Source of the DNA: Mucilaginibacter sp. CSA2-8R
Lineage (GTDB): Bacteria; Bacteroidota; Bacteroidia; Sphingobacteriales; Sphingobacteriaceae
Direction: 5' to 3'
Length of the DNA stretch: 64,000 nucleotides
Assembly: GCF_038806765.1 (NCBI RefSeq)
Contig: NZ_CP152389.1
Coordinates: forward strand, 3,596,001-3,660,000
In this document: positions 33,817-42,842 of the stretch, piece after piece
How the letters are laid out: each line of letters opens with the position of its first letter
How positions within the stretch are numbered: the first letter of the stretch is position 1
Position numbers and translations under genes: made by a program
The notes under the pieces: model-generated
What the model was told of the DNA's origin: nothing
The model's database searches: none
Seen by the model: only the letters and a program-made list of their open reading frames with translations

Positions 33817-36800
33817 TTACCCCTCTAACCATAGCTGCATTAACGATATTAGCCTATCCATATCAATGGGTTTGGTGATATAATCGTTTGCGCCAGCAGC
33901 CAAACATTTTTCACGGTCTTCTTTCATTGCCTTAGCCGTTAATGCTATTACAGGTAACTTATTCCATTTGTTTTGCTTACGTATTTGGCGGGTGGCTTCG
34001 TAGCCATCCATTTTCGGCATCATAATATCCATCAGCACTATATCAACGCCTTCGGTAGTTTCCAGCTTTTCTAAAGCTTCATCACCATCATTAGCGATCT
34101 CAACATTTAAGTCGTATTGTTGCAACGCACTGCTTAAGGCAAAAATATTACGCATATCATCATCTACTATAAGTACCTTTTTGCCTTTTAATATTTCTTT
34201 GCCCTTTGCAGGTGTAACAGGGGCTTTACTGGCCGATGCTGCCTGCGGTGCTGGGTTGGTACTTACTTTGTGCAAGAACAGGTTAACCTCATCAATCAGT
34301 CTATCGGCCGATTTATTGGTTTTCATCACCATGGCGTTGGCATACTGCATCAGTCGGTTAACTGATGTTTTGTCAAGCTCCATGGCAGTGTTTACAATAA
34401 CAGGTAATGCAGCAAAACGATCGATAGCCTTAATGCGGTCCAGCAAATCCAGTCCCGACTCATCAGGCAGATTCAAATCTAAGATTACACATTGGTAATC
34501 GTTATTCTTCAGCATGTTGTAGGCTTGCTCGCCTGTAAATGCTTGGTCTACCGTGATGCCTTGCTTTTGCATCAATTCTTTAAGGGCCTGGCTTTGTGCC
34601 TCATGATCTTCTACCAGTAGTATTTGCTTAAACTGGACACCACTCTGGCTCATCAAATCCGTAAACAATTTGTCGAGCGTTTCGGTGTTAATCGGCTTTT
34701 TCATAAAGCTGATTGCTCCCTCACGGCGAACTTTATTAGCCGTGGCCTCTCCTGCTGACATCAAATGCACCGGAATATTGGCAGTAGCTTCATTAGCTTT
34801 CAGCTCTTTAAGTATCTGCCATCCATCTTTGCCCGGCAGCATAATATCTAATATTACGGCGTCGGGCATTTTTTCTTCTATAATTTCGACGGCATGCGTA
34901 CCCTCAGCTACCATTACCGAATCGTAACCATGATCACGGGCATAGTCATGTAAGATATCGGCAAAGTTGCGGTCATCTTCAACAATGACTACTAAAGGCA
35001 TTGAGCGGCCCGGAGCCATCGGTGCACTTTGTATCGGCTGTAAAAAGTCGCTGAGCTGGTTATAACTTTCAACGGTTGGCAACGTTGGCTCCTCGGCAGA
35101 TTTAGGCACCGCCTGATTGGCCAATAGCGGAATAGTTAATGTAAACTCGCTACCTACATTAACTTCACTGCTTACGTTGATTTCGCCACCTAAGAGAATT
35201 GCCAGCTCGCGGCTGATAGACAATCCTAAACCGGTACCGCCGTATTTACGGCTGGTAGACCCATCGGCCTGCTGAAATGCCTCAAAAATAAGCTTCTGCT
35301 TTTCGGGTGCAATACCAATACCAGAGTCTCTTACTGCAAAGCTTATAGTGTTTGGCTTGTTGCCTGGTTTGGCATTAACGCTTATTACACCATGTTCAGG
35401 CGTAAACTTAAAGGCGTTAGAGAGCATGTTTTTAATTACCTGTTCTACCCGTACTTTATCGGTAAAGATTGTATCGGGCAGATCGCGCAGGTTGGTTGTG
35501 AATTTAATTTGCTTGTTACGGGCAACTTCGGCAAATAATTGCTCCACATCTTTCAGTATCTCAGTAACCGGCACGTCATCGTTCTGCATTTCCAGTTTAC
35601 CCGATTCAATTTTTGAAAGATCAAGAATATCGTTAATCAGGGTCAGCAAATCGTTACCAGCGTTAAATATAACACTGGCATATTTTATCTGATCGTCGCT
35701 CAGGTTAGCAGTTTTGTTATCCTTTAATATACGGGCCAGTACCAGAATACTATTTAACGGTGTGCGCAACTCGTGGCTCATGTTGGCTAAAAACTCAGAT
35801 TTGTATTTGCCTGTAGTTTCCAGCTCATTTACTTTTAAGTTGATGGCTGCACGTGCTTCTTCAATAGCCTGGTTCTTCTCCTCGAGCAAACTGGCTTTCT
35901 CTTCCAATTCCGCATTAATAGTGCGTAACTCTTCCTGCTGCACGCGCAGTTCCTCTTCCGAGGCTTGCAGCATCTCAGTTTTGTTGAGCAGCTCTTCGTT
36001 GGTAACGCGCATTTCCTCCTGTTGTGCTTCCAACTCTTCGGCTTGCTGCTGCGTCTCTTCGAACAAGTCATGCATAATGGTGCGCGCCTGTGCTGTGTTG
36101 ATGGCAATACCAATATCGTCGGCAGCGGCCAGGATATAGTCATGCTGCGATGGCGTAATTACCTGCTGGTAGGCAATCTCCATAACGCCAATTAACTTTT
36201 TATCAAAAAAGAAAGGTACAATCAATATTTCAGCAAGCTCCTGATTTATAATAGAAGTTTGCAGCTGTAACTTATTGTTAAGCGTGCCTTTTATAGTAGC
36301 GGCTTTTTCATCTTTAGCTACCTGCCCTAACCACCCTTCAGACATGCTGATCACTTTTTTGACCATGCTTACATCATGAAATGCGTAGTAGGCATAAAGG
36401 TTAAGGTTATCCTTCTCAGCATCGTATAAATAGAATGTCCCGCTCAGGGCATCAGTATAACGGCAAACTTCTTTTAACACATTGTCCGACAGATCTTTTT
36501 CATTCTGCTGCCCCTGCATTTTCTCGTTCAATTCACCTATGCCCGTAAGTAACCAGTTTTTATCTTCGTTTTCGGCCAATACCCTCCCTAACTCAATATT
36601 GGTGTTCTTGATCTCAGCTTCGATTTTTTTCTGCTGCTCAAAGGTTTTCTGAATATAGATAAAGAGGACAATGATGATAACAAGAAAAACCAACGAACCT
36701 ACAGTAATTGTTAATACAGTAGCACTGGCAGCCGCTGCAGTTTGCTCTTTACCCAAACGCAGCGATTTACTTTCAGCAAGCGTAATTTTATCAATCGAAA

Positions 36801-37266
36801 CACGGGCATTATCCATCAATGCTTTACCATTTAAAAGCATGTTACGCTGCACCATATACTCTAAACCAAATGCATCGCGTGTATCGATATTGGTTTTCAT
36901 TTGTGTCAAAGCACTATTGCACGCAGCAATCAACGCGTTAATGTTCCCTTGTTGGTCAGCATCATTTGTTACCAAATTTTCCAACCGCGCAAATGCCTGG
37001 TTAATTTGGGGCACGGCCGCGTTGTAAGGTTCCAAAAATTTTGACTTGCCGGTGGCTGCATATCCGCGCATGCCGGTTTCGGCATCAATAAGTAATTGCA
37101 GCACCTTATGCGAGGTGTTTACTATTTGCTGGCTGTGCTCTACTTGTGTTTGATTATTTTTTAACTGATTAATGCTGCGGTAAGAGAAGATAGCTACCGT
37201 AAAAACCAGTACAATAGAGAAAGCAAACCCGGTTAGTACTTGGGTACGAAAATTTAATTTAAACAT
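33817..37266 (-). CDS. CHASE3-GAF hybrid histidine kinase with three C-terminal receivers
   Basis: A 1149-residue sensor. Two membrane helices (about 10-30 and 183-207) frame a periplasmic CHASE3 domain with the motif DAETGMRGYAATG. A GAF domain (about 240-395), a long E/Q-rich coiled coil (about 400-480) and HisKA (FLANMSHELRTPLNSI) with HATPase (GGTGLGLSISREL) follow. Then come three receivers: VILDIMLPGKDG, VILDLNLPDESG and VLMDIMMPKMDG hold the acceptor aspartates. It is the first gene of the four-gene signalling operon with cheR, cheB and the second hybrid kinase. An upstream TAnnTTTG box lies about 56 bases before the ATG. The signal is unknown. Confidence 0.92.
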   Translation of the reverse strand: MFKLNFRTQVLTGFAFSIVLVFTVAIFSYRSINQLKNNQTQVEHSQQIVNTSHKVLQLLIDAETGMRGYAATGKSKFLEPYNAAVPQINQAFARLENLVTNDADQQGNINALIAACNSALTQMKTNIDTRDAFGLEYMVQRNMLLNGKALMDNARVSIDKITLAESKSLRLGKEQTAAAASATVLTITVGSLVFLVIIIVLFIYIQKTFEQQKKIEAEIKNTNIELGRVLAENEDKNWLLTGIGELNEKMQGQQNEKDLSDNVLKEVCRYTDALSGTFYLYDAEKDNLNLYAYYAFHDVSMVKKVISMSEGWLGQVAKDEKAATIKGTLNNKLQLQTSIINQELAEILIVPFFFDKKLIGVMEIAYQQVITPSQHDYILAAADDIGIAINTAQARTIMHDLFEETQQQAEELEAQQEEMRVTNEELLNKTEMLQASEEELRVQQEELRTINAELEEKASLLEEKNQAIEEARAAINLKVNELETTGKYKSEFLANMSHELRTPLNSILVLARILKDNKTANLSDDQIKYASVIFNAGNDLLTLINDILDLSKIESGKLEMQNDDVPVTEILKDVEQLFAEVARNKQIKFTTNLRDLPDTIFTDKVRVEQVIKNMLSNAFKFTPEHGVISVNAKPGNKPNTISFAVRDSGIGIAPEKQKLIFEAFQQADGSTSRKYGGTGLGLSISRELAILLGGEINVSSEVNVGSEFTLTIPLLANQAVPKSAEEPTLPTVESYNQLSDFLQPIQSAPMAPGRSMPLVVIVEDDRNFADILHDYARDHGYDSVMVAEGTHAVEIIEEKMPDAVILDIMLPGKDGWQILKELKANEATANIPVHLMSAGEATANKVRREGAISFMKKPINTETLDKLFTDLMSQSGVQFKQILLVEDHEAQSQALKELMQKQGITVDQAFTGEQAYNMLKNNDYQCVILDLNLPDESGLDLLDRIKAIDRFAALPVIVNTAMELDKTSVNRLMQYANAMVMKTNKSADRLIDEVNLFLHKVSTNPAPQAASASKAPVTPAKGKEILKGKKVLIVDDDMRNIFALSSALQQYDLNVEIANDGDEALEKLETTEGVDIVLMDIMMPKMDGYEATRQIRKQNKWNKLPVIALTAKAMKEDREKCLAAGANDYITKPIDMDRLISLMQLWLEG

Positions 37267-37322
37267 GTATAGGTTAAAGATGATGCTTTAACGAAATAAC
37301 CACGTTAATGGTTTCCGTTATT

Positions 37323-37330
37323 CAAATTTA
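37323..37330 (-). promoter_or_regulatory. TAnnTTTG box of the signalling operon
   Basis: TAAATTTG on the minus strand, exact match, 56 bases before the start of the large kinase. No convincing -33 element. Confidence 0.4.
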
Positions 37331-37540
37331 AGGATAAATCTACAAAATGTTTAAGCAAAACGTTAAACAGCGATGCAATGTCGCCATAATTCATGTTTAA
37401 CGGTAATAAACCGCACAATGATAGATCTTATCCTAAATCCAATGGTCAGAACCAGGCAAAGAACTGCGTAGCGTTTAAAAAAAAATTGCACCATAAAAAC
37501 TATTCGACCACTTACGATGCAAAAGGCGGAAGCCAAAAGT

Positions 37541-37960
37541 TTACCGAATTGCTTTCGGTTCTGTGTCGTTCTCTGACTTGAATGTACCCAGAACACTCAT
37601 TACAGCGCCGGCAAACAGTAAATACCAGCCCCATTTAAATCTGATTAACTTAGCCAGAAACCCGGCCATCACTTTAAAGGGGATAAAGCTAAACGTAGTA
37701 TTTACTTTTAACTGAGCAGCAATAAAGAATAAGATTGCCAACACTAAAGATGCCCAGGCTGCAACACGAGCTAAACCCTGTTGCTTTAACATGATGGCTA
37801 TGATGCCTATAACGACAACCAAAAGCATTACTATACCGTAAGGCTTATTTAAATCATACGCGTTCCAGTTCATGATACCGAAGGGACGAAGCAACGGGCA
37901 CCAGGTAGCGGCCATAAAAACGATAAACCCAATAAATGATAAATAAGCTTTTGGTTGCAT
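37541..37960 (-). CDS. Small integral membrane protein, unknown function
   Basis: A 139-residue protein with four hydrophobic segments (about 7-24, 43-60, 66-85 and 108-125) and a charged tail KSENDTEPKAIR. I do not recognise the family. It lies alone between the signalling operon and gldC on the same strand; a 14-bp inverted repeat lies just upstream of its start. The regular hydrophobic pattern and normal codon use support it as real. Confidence 0.55.
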   Translation of the reverse strand: MQPKAYLSFIGFIVFMAATWCPLLRPFGIMNWNAYDLNKPYGIVMLLVVVIGIIAIMLKQQGLARVAAWASLVLAILFFIAAQLKVNTTFSFIPFKVMAGFLAKLIRFKWGWYLLFAGAVMSVLGTFKSENDTEPKAIR

Positions 37961-37977
37961 GGTGTAGGTTGGTATAC

Positions 37978-38016
37978 ATCAGGTTAAAAGTAATGAGCTA
38001 CCACTTTTAACCTGAT
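37978..38016. repeat. 14-bp perfect inverted repeat downstream of gldC
   Basis: ATCAGGTTAAAAGT (37978-37991) and its exact complement (38003-38016) flank an 11-base loop. No T run follows on either strand, so it may be an RNA-stabilising hairpin or an operator more than a classic terminator. Confidence 0.6.
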
Positions 38017-38043
38017 ATGACGTATGAAAGAAGTTTGTTATAA

Positions 38044-38373
38044 TTACTTATCAATTTCCATTTTTTCGGCAAAATGGGCACAGTAATCGCGCAGGTCTTC
38101 TACAATATTTTTTTCGCCGGTGGCACGTAGAAAGCTGTCGCCCATGGTTTGCAATGTTTCAAAGAAAAACTTTTTCATTTCATCTACCGGCATATCCTTA
38201 GTCCATAAATCAATACGTAAGGTGTTTTTATAGTTATGATCCCATAAGGCCAGCATAAACGATTTTACCGGTAACGCTTCCTGGGTTTGCGAATCTGTTG
38301 ATTGCCAGGTAATATTTTCGGGTACGTTGTTATCGTCCAGATCAACTATCAGCTTTATTTCAGCTCTTTTCAT
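38044..38373 (-). CDS. gldC: Gliding motility protein GldC
   Basis: A 109-residue protein matching GldC: IKLIVDLDDNNVPENITWQS, LWDHNYKNTLRIDLWTKDMP and FFETLQTMGDSFLRATG. GldC is conserved across Bacteroidota, including non-gliding ones, and its molecular role is not settled; it stabilises the gliding machinery in Flavobacterium. There is no signal peptide. It follows a small membrane-protein gene by five bases and the RNA helicase gene before that, so the three probably share a transcript. Confidence 0.88.
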   Translation of the reverse strand: MKRAEIKLIVDLDDNNVPENITWQSTDSQTQEALPVKSFMLALWDHNYKNTLRIDLWTKDMPVDEMKKFFFETLQTMGDSFLRATGEKNIVEDLRDYCAHFAEKMEIDK

Positions 38374-38378
38374 AGGGT

Positions 38379-38651
38379 TTAATGTCTAACAAGTAAATAA
38401 ATAACGGCCGTGAACAGTATAAAACTCATCTCGACCAGCCAAAGGGTTTTGGTTTGCGGAAAAAAGTTTCTAAAAATGAGGTCTAAAAACGAGGCCACAA
38501 TACCAAAAAAGAAGAAGATCAAAGCAATAGTACCAGTCCATTGCTTAAGGTCGTTGCCGGTAACGCTAACCGGTTTATATAGCCAGGTAATTAAGGCAAG
38601 CACAATAAAAAATGCCGTGGCAAAATTTAAAGGTGTAAGTTTAAATTTCAT
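38379..38651 (-). CDS. Small three-helix membrane protein, unknown function
   Basis: A 90-residue protein with three hydrophobic segments (about 8-25, 38-62 and 70-87). No family was recognised. Its ATG overlaps the stop codon of the helicase gene (TAATG on the minus strand), which points to translational coupling, and gldC follows by five bases. Function unknown. Confidence 0.6.
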   Translation of the reverse strand: MKFKLTPLNFATAFFIVLALITWLYKPVSVTGNDLKQWTGTIALIFFFFGIVASFLDLIFRNFFPQTKTLWLVEMSFILFTAVIYLLVRH

Positions 38652-39997
38652 TACTTTCTTTTTCGGATTGATTTACCGCGGGTAGTTTTTGGTTTACCGT
38701 GTTTTTTGGCGAGCTGCTGCTTATGGCCCAAAACAGGCTTTCTTTCCACCCGTTCTTTCTTGTCGTGAAATGCACCTTTAAACTCCGGATCTTCGCGGCG
38801 TTTTTGCATATCAATTTCGCGGGCCTGCTCCTGCCGTTCTTCGTAAGGTGTTTCTTCTACAAAAACATCGCCGGGCAAAGGCAACACACTAACGGGCTGA
38901 CGGATTAGCTTTTCTATCTTTCCCAAATAATACTCTTCGGCAGGGTTACAAAACGTAATGGCCTCACCGGCCTGCAAGGCACGCCCGGTACGGCCTATAC
39001 GATGCACATAATCTTCAATAACTATCGGCACATCAAAATTTATAACGTGGCTTACGTTGCTAACATCAATACCACGGGCAGCAACATCCGTAGCTACCAA
39101 TATCTTTACCTCATCGGTTTTAAAAGCGTTGATTGAATTGATGCGGGTATTTTGCCCCTTGTTGGCATGCAAAACCTTTACCTGTTCATCATCGTATTTG
39201 CGCACCAGAAATTTATATACATCCTCGGCCGAGGTACGGGTTTTACAAAAAACAATCAGCTTTTTGATGTCCTCATCCCGGTCCAGCAGCTTTTTAAGCA
39301 GGTTAATTTTGGTTTTGATGTTCGGAACAAAATACAAATACTGACTTACCGTTTGAGCCGGCGTAGCTTGCGGCGTAATTTCAACAACGGTTGGGAATTC
39401 TAAAAAGTTACCCGACAGCAATTGCACTTTATCAGACATCGTAGCCGAAAACAGCAAATTCTGCCGTTTGCGCGGTACTACTTCTAAAATGCGGTTAATC
39501 TGGGGCATAAAGCCCATATCCATCATCTTATCAGCTTCGTCTAACACCAGCACCTGCAGCGGCTTAGTCAAAATATGGCCTGCCAGGTAAATATCTAAGA
39601 ACCGGCCCGGCGTTGCTACAATAATATCAACACCTTTTTTGATGTTCTCAATTTGTGTTTTAGGGCCTAATCCGCCATATAAAATAACTGTACGCAAATC
39701 GGTATTTACGGCAAACTGCTTAATATTTTCCTCAATTTGCATGGCCAGCTCACGGGTAGGCGCCAAAATTAAAGCCCGGGCATCATTGCCCTGTGCATAC
39801 TTAAGCTTCATTAAAATTGGCAATACATAAGCGGCAGTTTTACCTGTGCCCGTTTGCGCTATTCCCATTACATCCTGCCCGTTTAATATAGGCGGCATAG
39901 CTTTTTGCTGTATCGGCGTAGCTTCTGTATAACCGGCATCGGCTATCGCATTTAAAATTTGCCGGTTAAAATTAAAATCTTCAAAAGGTACGCCCAT
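38651..39997 (-). CDS. DEAD-box RNA helicase, RhlE-like
   Basis: A 448-residue helicase. The Q motif (TPIQQKAMP), Walker A (AQTGTGKT), PTREL, DEAD (LVLDEADKMMD), SAT, and the C-terminal RGIDV and HRIGRTGR motifs are all present. A basic tail of about 70 residues ends KTTRGKSIRKRK, typical of RNA-binding extensions in RhlE-type proteins that act in ribosome assembly and RNA decay at low temperature. I chose the ATG at 39997 because the longer frame starts at a TTG inside the -7 promoter box. Confidence 0.93.
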   Translation of the reverse strand: MGVPFEDFNFNRQILNAIADAGYTEATPIQQKAMPPILNGQDVMGIAQTGTGKTAAYVLPILMKLKYAQGNDARALILAPTRELAMQIEENIKQFAVNTDLRTVILYGGLGPKTQIENIKKGVDIIVATPGRFLDIYLAGHILTKPLQVLVLDEADKMMDMGFMPQINRILEVVPRKRQNLLFSATMSDKVQLLSGNFLEFPTVVEITPQATPAQTVSQYLYFVPNIKTKINLLKKLLDRDEDIKKLIVFCKTRTSAEDVYKFLVRKYDDEQVKVLHANKGQNTRINSINAFKTDEVKILVATDVAARGIDVSNVSHVINFDVPIVIEDYVHRIGRTGRALQAGEAITFCNPAEEYYLGKIEKLIRQPVSVLPLPGDVFVEETPYEERQEQAREIDMQKRREDPEFKGAFHDKKERVERKPVLGHKQQLAKKHGKPKTTRGKSIRKRK

Positions 39998-40003
39998 AGC
40001 GCG

Positions 40004-40034
40004 CAAAGATACAGTTTAGTTACTAAGATGTAAA
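40004..40034 (-). promoter_or_regulatory. Promoter of the RNA helicase gene
   Basis: On the minus strand TTTA (40034-40031), a 19-base spacer and TATCTTTG (40011-40004); the ATG follows after six bases. It predicts a leaderless mRNA and rules out the upstream TTG start. Confidence 0.6.
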
Positions 40035-40278
40035 GCTGCGACTTATTGCCTTGTTTCTTTGACATTGATCAGGCTTAACTTTCGTTTCACTTTAAGCCCT
40101 AAACTGTAAATTAAGTACCCTTTTGTTTTTTGTTTATCAAAATAAACCTCTTACATTTAAAACACAAAAGCTTTAATACCGTAAAAGCCAATATAAAGCT
40201 ATTGAGCGCATAAAACCTTACATACGTCCTGAAGAAGCAAACGATTAAAGTTGTTTTGCTGAATCGAACACTTTAATT

Positions 40279-41355
40279 ATGTCAAAATCCTTATCAGCCT
40301 ATATACCGTCTATAGATGGTTTGCGTGGAATATCTATTCTGATGGTTTTTATAGCTCATATTGGTTTTGAGCGTATTGTACCCGGAGGATTAGGTGTTAC
40401 TATATTTTTCTTCATCAGCGGTTATCTGATCACCACCCTCTTAATTGATGAGTTTATAACTCATCGGGATATTGATTTTAAACTCTTTTTTACCCGCAGG
40501 CTTTTGCGCCTTTACCCACCCCTGTTATTTATGCTGGTTTTGTACGGGGTCTATTTAATAATCACCCGCAGCAACTTTTATACTGCCGAGCTTTGGGCAT
40601 CATTATTCTATTACGAAAATTATCATTTCTTTAATCAGCCGTTGCAAAGCTCCCCTATCTGTAAAATACTATGGTCTTTGGCTGTTGAGGAGCACTTTTA
40701 TTTGTTATTCCCACCGCTGTTTTTGATTTTGGCTAAAACGCCTAAGTTTTTTGTAAGCGCGTTGGTGATGCTTTTGTTTATCCCTCTGGCACTGCGCATT
40801 TCGGGTACAATGCTTTATGGCAACAGTGGAGACGTCATCGAACGTTACACCTACTGCCTAACACATACCCGTTTTGATTCGATTATGTATGGTTGTTTAG
40901 CCAGCCTGTTACTGCACTTAAATATCTCCGGTAGTTTTGCTAAAGTTTTGGCAGATAAAAGGATTTTTATAATCGCTTTAGTAGCCATCATCGGATGCTT
41001 GTTTTACCGTAACGAATTTTTCCGTAATACGCTGCGGTATTCGATACAGGGCCTGGCGCTTTTTATTATTGTACCGGCTATTATTAACGTTAAAACTTAT
41101 CAGCCTTTAAAGTCTTTCTTGTCTTCAGCTGTTTTAGTTTGGATTGGCCGCTTGAGTTACGCTATTTACTTAACGCACATGATTGCCATCAGTGCCTTAT
41201 CTTTTTTGCGCGAGGGCGGGCATACGATTGTATTTTATATTGCTGTAACTATTTTAACGGCAATACTGGCGGTAAGCTGTCATTACCTCATCGAAAAACC
41301 ATTTGCCCGCTTGCGTAAGCGCTTCAAGCCAAGTTACCGGTTAGTAGTTGCTTAA
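40279..41355 (+). CDS. Acyltransferase 3 family membrane protein (OafA/YrhL-like)
   Basis: A 358-residue polytopic protein with about ten membrane segments. The N-terminal SIDGLRGISILMVFIAHIGF carries the conserved histidine, the cytoplasmic FTRRLLRLYPPL carries the conserved arginine, and the mid-protein WSLAVEEHFYLLFP matches the family. These enzymes O-acetylate or otherwise acylate surface sugars and lipids. There is no SGNH domain at the C-terminus. It is a single gene with no polysaccharide cluster around it, so the substrate cannot be inferred. Confidence 0.88.
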   Translation: MSKSLSAYIPSIDGLRGISILMVFIAHIGFERIVPGGLGVTIFFFISGYLITTLLIDEFITHRDIDFKLFFTRRLLRLYPPLLFMLVLYGVYLIITRSNFYTAELWASLFYYENYHFFNQPLQSSPICKILWSLAVEEHFYLLFPPLFLILAKTPKFFVSALVMLLFIPLALRISGTMLYGNSGDVIERYTYCLTHTRFDSIMYGCLASLLLHLNISGSFAKVLADKRIFIIALVAIIGCLFYRNEFFRNTLRYSIQGLALFIIVPAIINVKTYQPLKSFLSSAVLVWIGRLSYAIYLTHMIAISALSFLREGGHTIVFYIAVTILTAILAVSCHYLIEKPFARLRKRFKPSYRLVVA

Positions 41356-41445
41356 GGCGGCAGTCAAATACTATTTCAAAAACCAGCGTTGTTAAACACG
41401 CTTTGATGTTTTTATTTTTTACAGCCGTTATTTAAATTACTCATT

Positions 41446-41453
41446 TACCTTTG
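41446..41453 (+). promoter_or_regulatory. TAnnTTTG box four bases before pyrC
   Basis: TACCTTTG, exact match; the ATG at 41458 follows after four bases, predicting a leaderless transcript. Confidence 0.5.
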
Positions 41454-41457
41454 CTAC

Positions 41458-42792
41458 ATGGCGACTGTATTAATTAAAGCTGCTACGGTAGTAAATGAAA
41501 ACCGCCGTTTTGTGGCCGATGTATTGGTAAAAGACGGTTTTATTGAGCGAATTGATCAATCCATTAACACCCCTGCCGACCAGGTAATTAATGCAGAAGG
41601 CCTGCACTTGCTGCCGGGTTGCATTGACGATCAGGTGCATTTTCGTGAGCCTGGCCTCACGCACAAAGCCGAAATTTATACCGAAGCGCGTGCTGCCGTA
41701 GCTGGGGGTATTACCTCCTTTATGGAGATGCCGAATACCGTGCCCAATACGCTTACGCAGCAATTGCTGGAAGATAAATACGCCATTGCCGCACAAAAGT
41801 CGTTAGCCAATTATTCGTTTTATATGGGTGCATCCAACGATAACCTGGAAGAGGTGTTGCGTACCGATGTGGCTAATGTTTGCGGCATTAAGGTTTTTAT
41901 GGGCTCATCAACCGGTAACATGCTGGTAGATAACCCAAAAACGCTCGAAAACTTATTCTCGCAATCGCCACTGCTTATTGCTGTACATTGTGAGGATGAG
42001 CAAACCATAAAAAATAATTTAGCTTATTATAAGGCACAACTGGGCGACAATATTACGATTGATTATCATCCCAAAATAAGAAGTACAGAGGCTTGCTACT
42101 TATCTTCTTCGATGGCAGTTGAACTAGCCAAACAACACAACGCACGCTTACACATCCTGCATATATCTACAGCTAAAGAAACTGAGCTGTTTGATAACAG
42201 CATTCCGTTAAAAGATAAAAGGATTACTGCCGAAGCTTGCGTACACCACCTTTGGTTTACCGAAGATGATTACGCCACTAAGGGCAACTTAATTAAATGG
42301 AACCCTGCTGTTAAATCAGCGCAAGACCGTGATGCTATTTTGAAAGCAGTACTGGATGGCCGTATTGATATAATTGCGACCGATCATGCGCCGCACACCA
42401 CCGAAGAAAAAGCGCAGCCTTACCTGCAGGCACCATCTGGCGGCCCGCTGGTGCAGCATGCGCTACCAGCCTTATTGGCTCTGCATCAGCAGAGTAAAAT
42501 AAGCCTTGAACAAATTGCCGAAAAAACAGCCCATAACGTAGCTACCTGCTTTCAGATCGATAAACGCGGATTTATTCGCGAAGGCTACTGGGCCGACTTG
42601 GTATTAGTAAATTTAAACCAACCTTGGACGGCTACCACCGAGAACACTTTATATAAATGCGGATGGAGCCCTTTTGAAGGAACTCATTTTCCGGCGAGTA
42701 TTATACATACAATGGTATCGGGTAACGTAGTTTATAGTGAAGGTAATTTTAACGAGACAAACCGCGGTCAGCGGCTTACATTTAACCGATAA
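41458..42792 (+). CDS. pyrC: Dihydroorotase
   Basis: A 444-residue amidohydrolase that closes carbamoyl-aspartate to dihydroorotate in pyrimidine synthesis. The metal motif reads IDDQVHFREPG: the first histidine of the usual DxHxH is glutamine, a variant I recall from other Bacteroidota dihydroorotases. The other ligands are present: the lysine in GIKVFMGSSTG, the histidines in AVHCEDEQ and ILHISTAKE, and the aspartate in IATDHAPHTTEEK. The start is set by the -7 box four bases upstream. An 8-bp stem (42794-42801 with 42812-42819) follows the stop but lacks a T run. Confidence 0.93.
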   Translation: MATVLIKAATVVNENRRFVADVLVKDGFIERIDQSINTPADQVINAEGLHLLPGCIDDQVHFREPGLTHKAEIYTEARAAVAGGITSFMEMPNTVPNTLTQQLLEDKYAIAAQKSLANYSFYMGASNDNLEEVLRTDVANVCGIKVFMGSSTGNMLVDNPKTLENLFSQSPLLIAVHCEDEQTIKNNLAYYKAQLGDNITIDYHPKIRSTEACYLSSSMAVELAKQHNARLHILHISTAKETELFDNSIPLKDKRITAEACVHHLWFTEDDYATKGNLIKWNPAVKSAQDRDAILKAVLDGRIDIIATDHAPHTTEEKAQPYLQAPSGGPLVQHALPALLALHQQSKISLEQIAEKTAHNVATCFQIDKRGFIREGYWADLVLVNLNQPWTATTENTLYKCGWSPFEGTHFPASIIHTMVSGNVVYSEGNFNETNRGQRLTFNR

Positions 42793-42842
42793 TCGTTATT
42801 TTCACACCTGTAAATAACGTTCCCTATAATTAACGCTGCTGT

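Noticed and set aside
35835..36143. 102-codon frame inside the large kinase
   Set aside because: Same-strand shadow of the GAF/coiled-coil region; Arg/Ser/Lys-rich composition typical of an off-frame reading of E/Q-rich helices.
37393..37581. 62-codon + strand frame upstream of the signalling operon
   Set aside because: It overlaps the 3' end of the membrane-protein gene on the other strand, has low-complexity polar content and no promoter close to its start.
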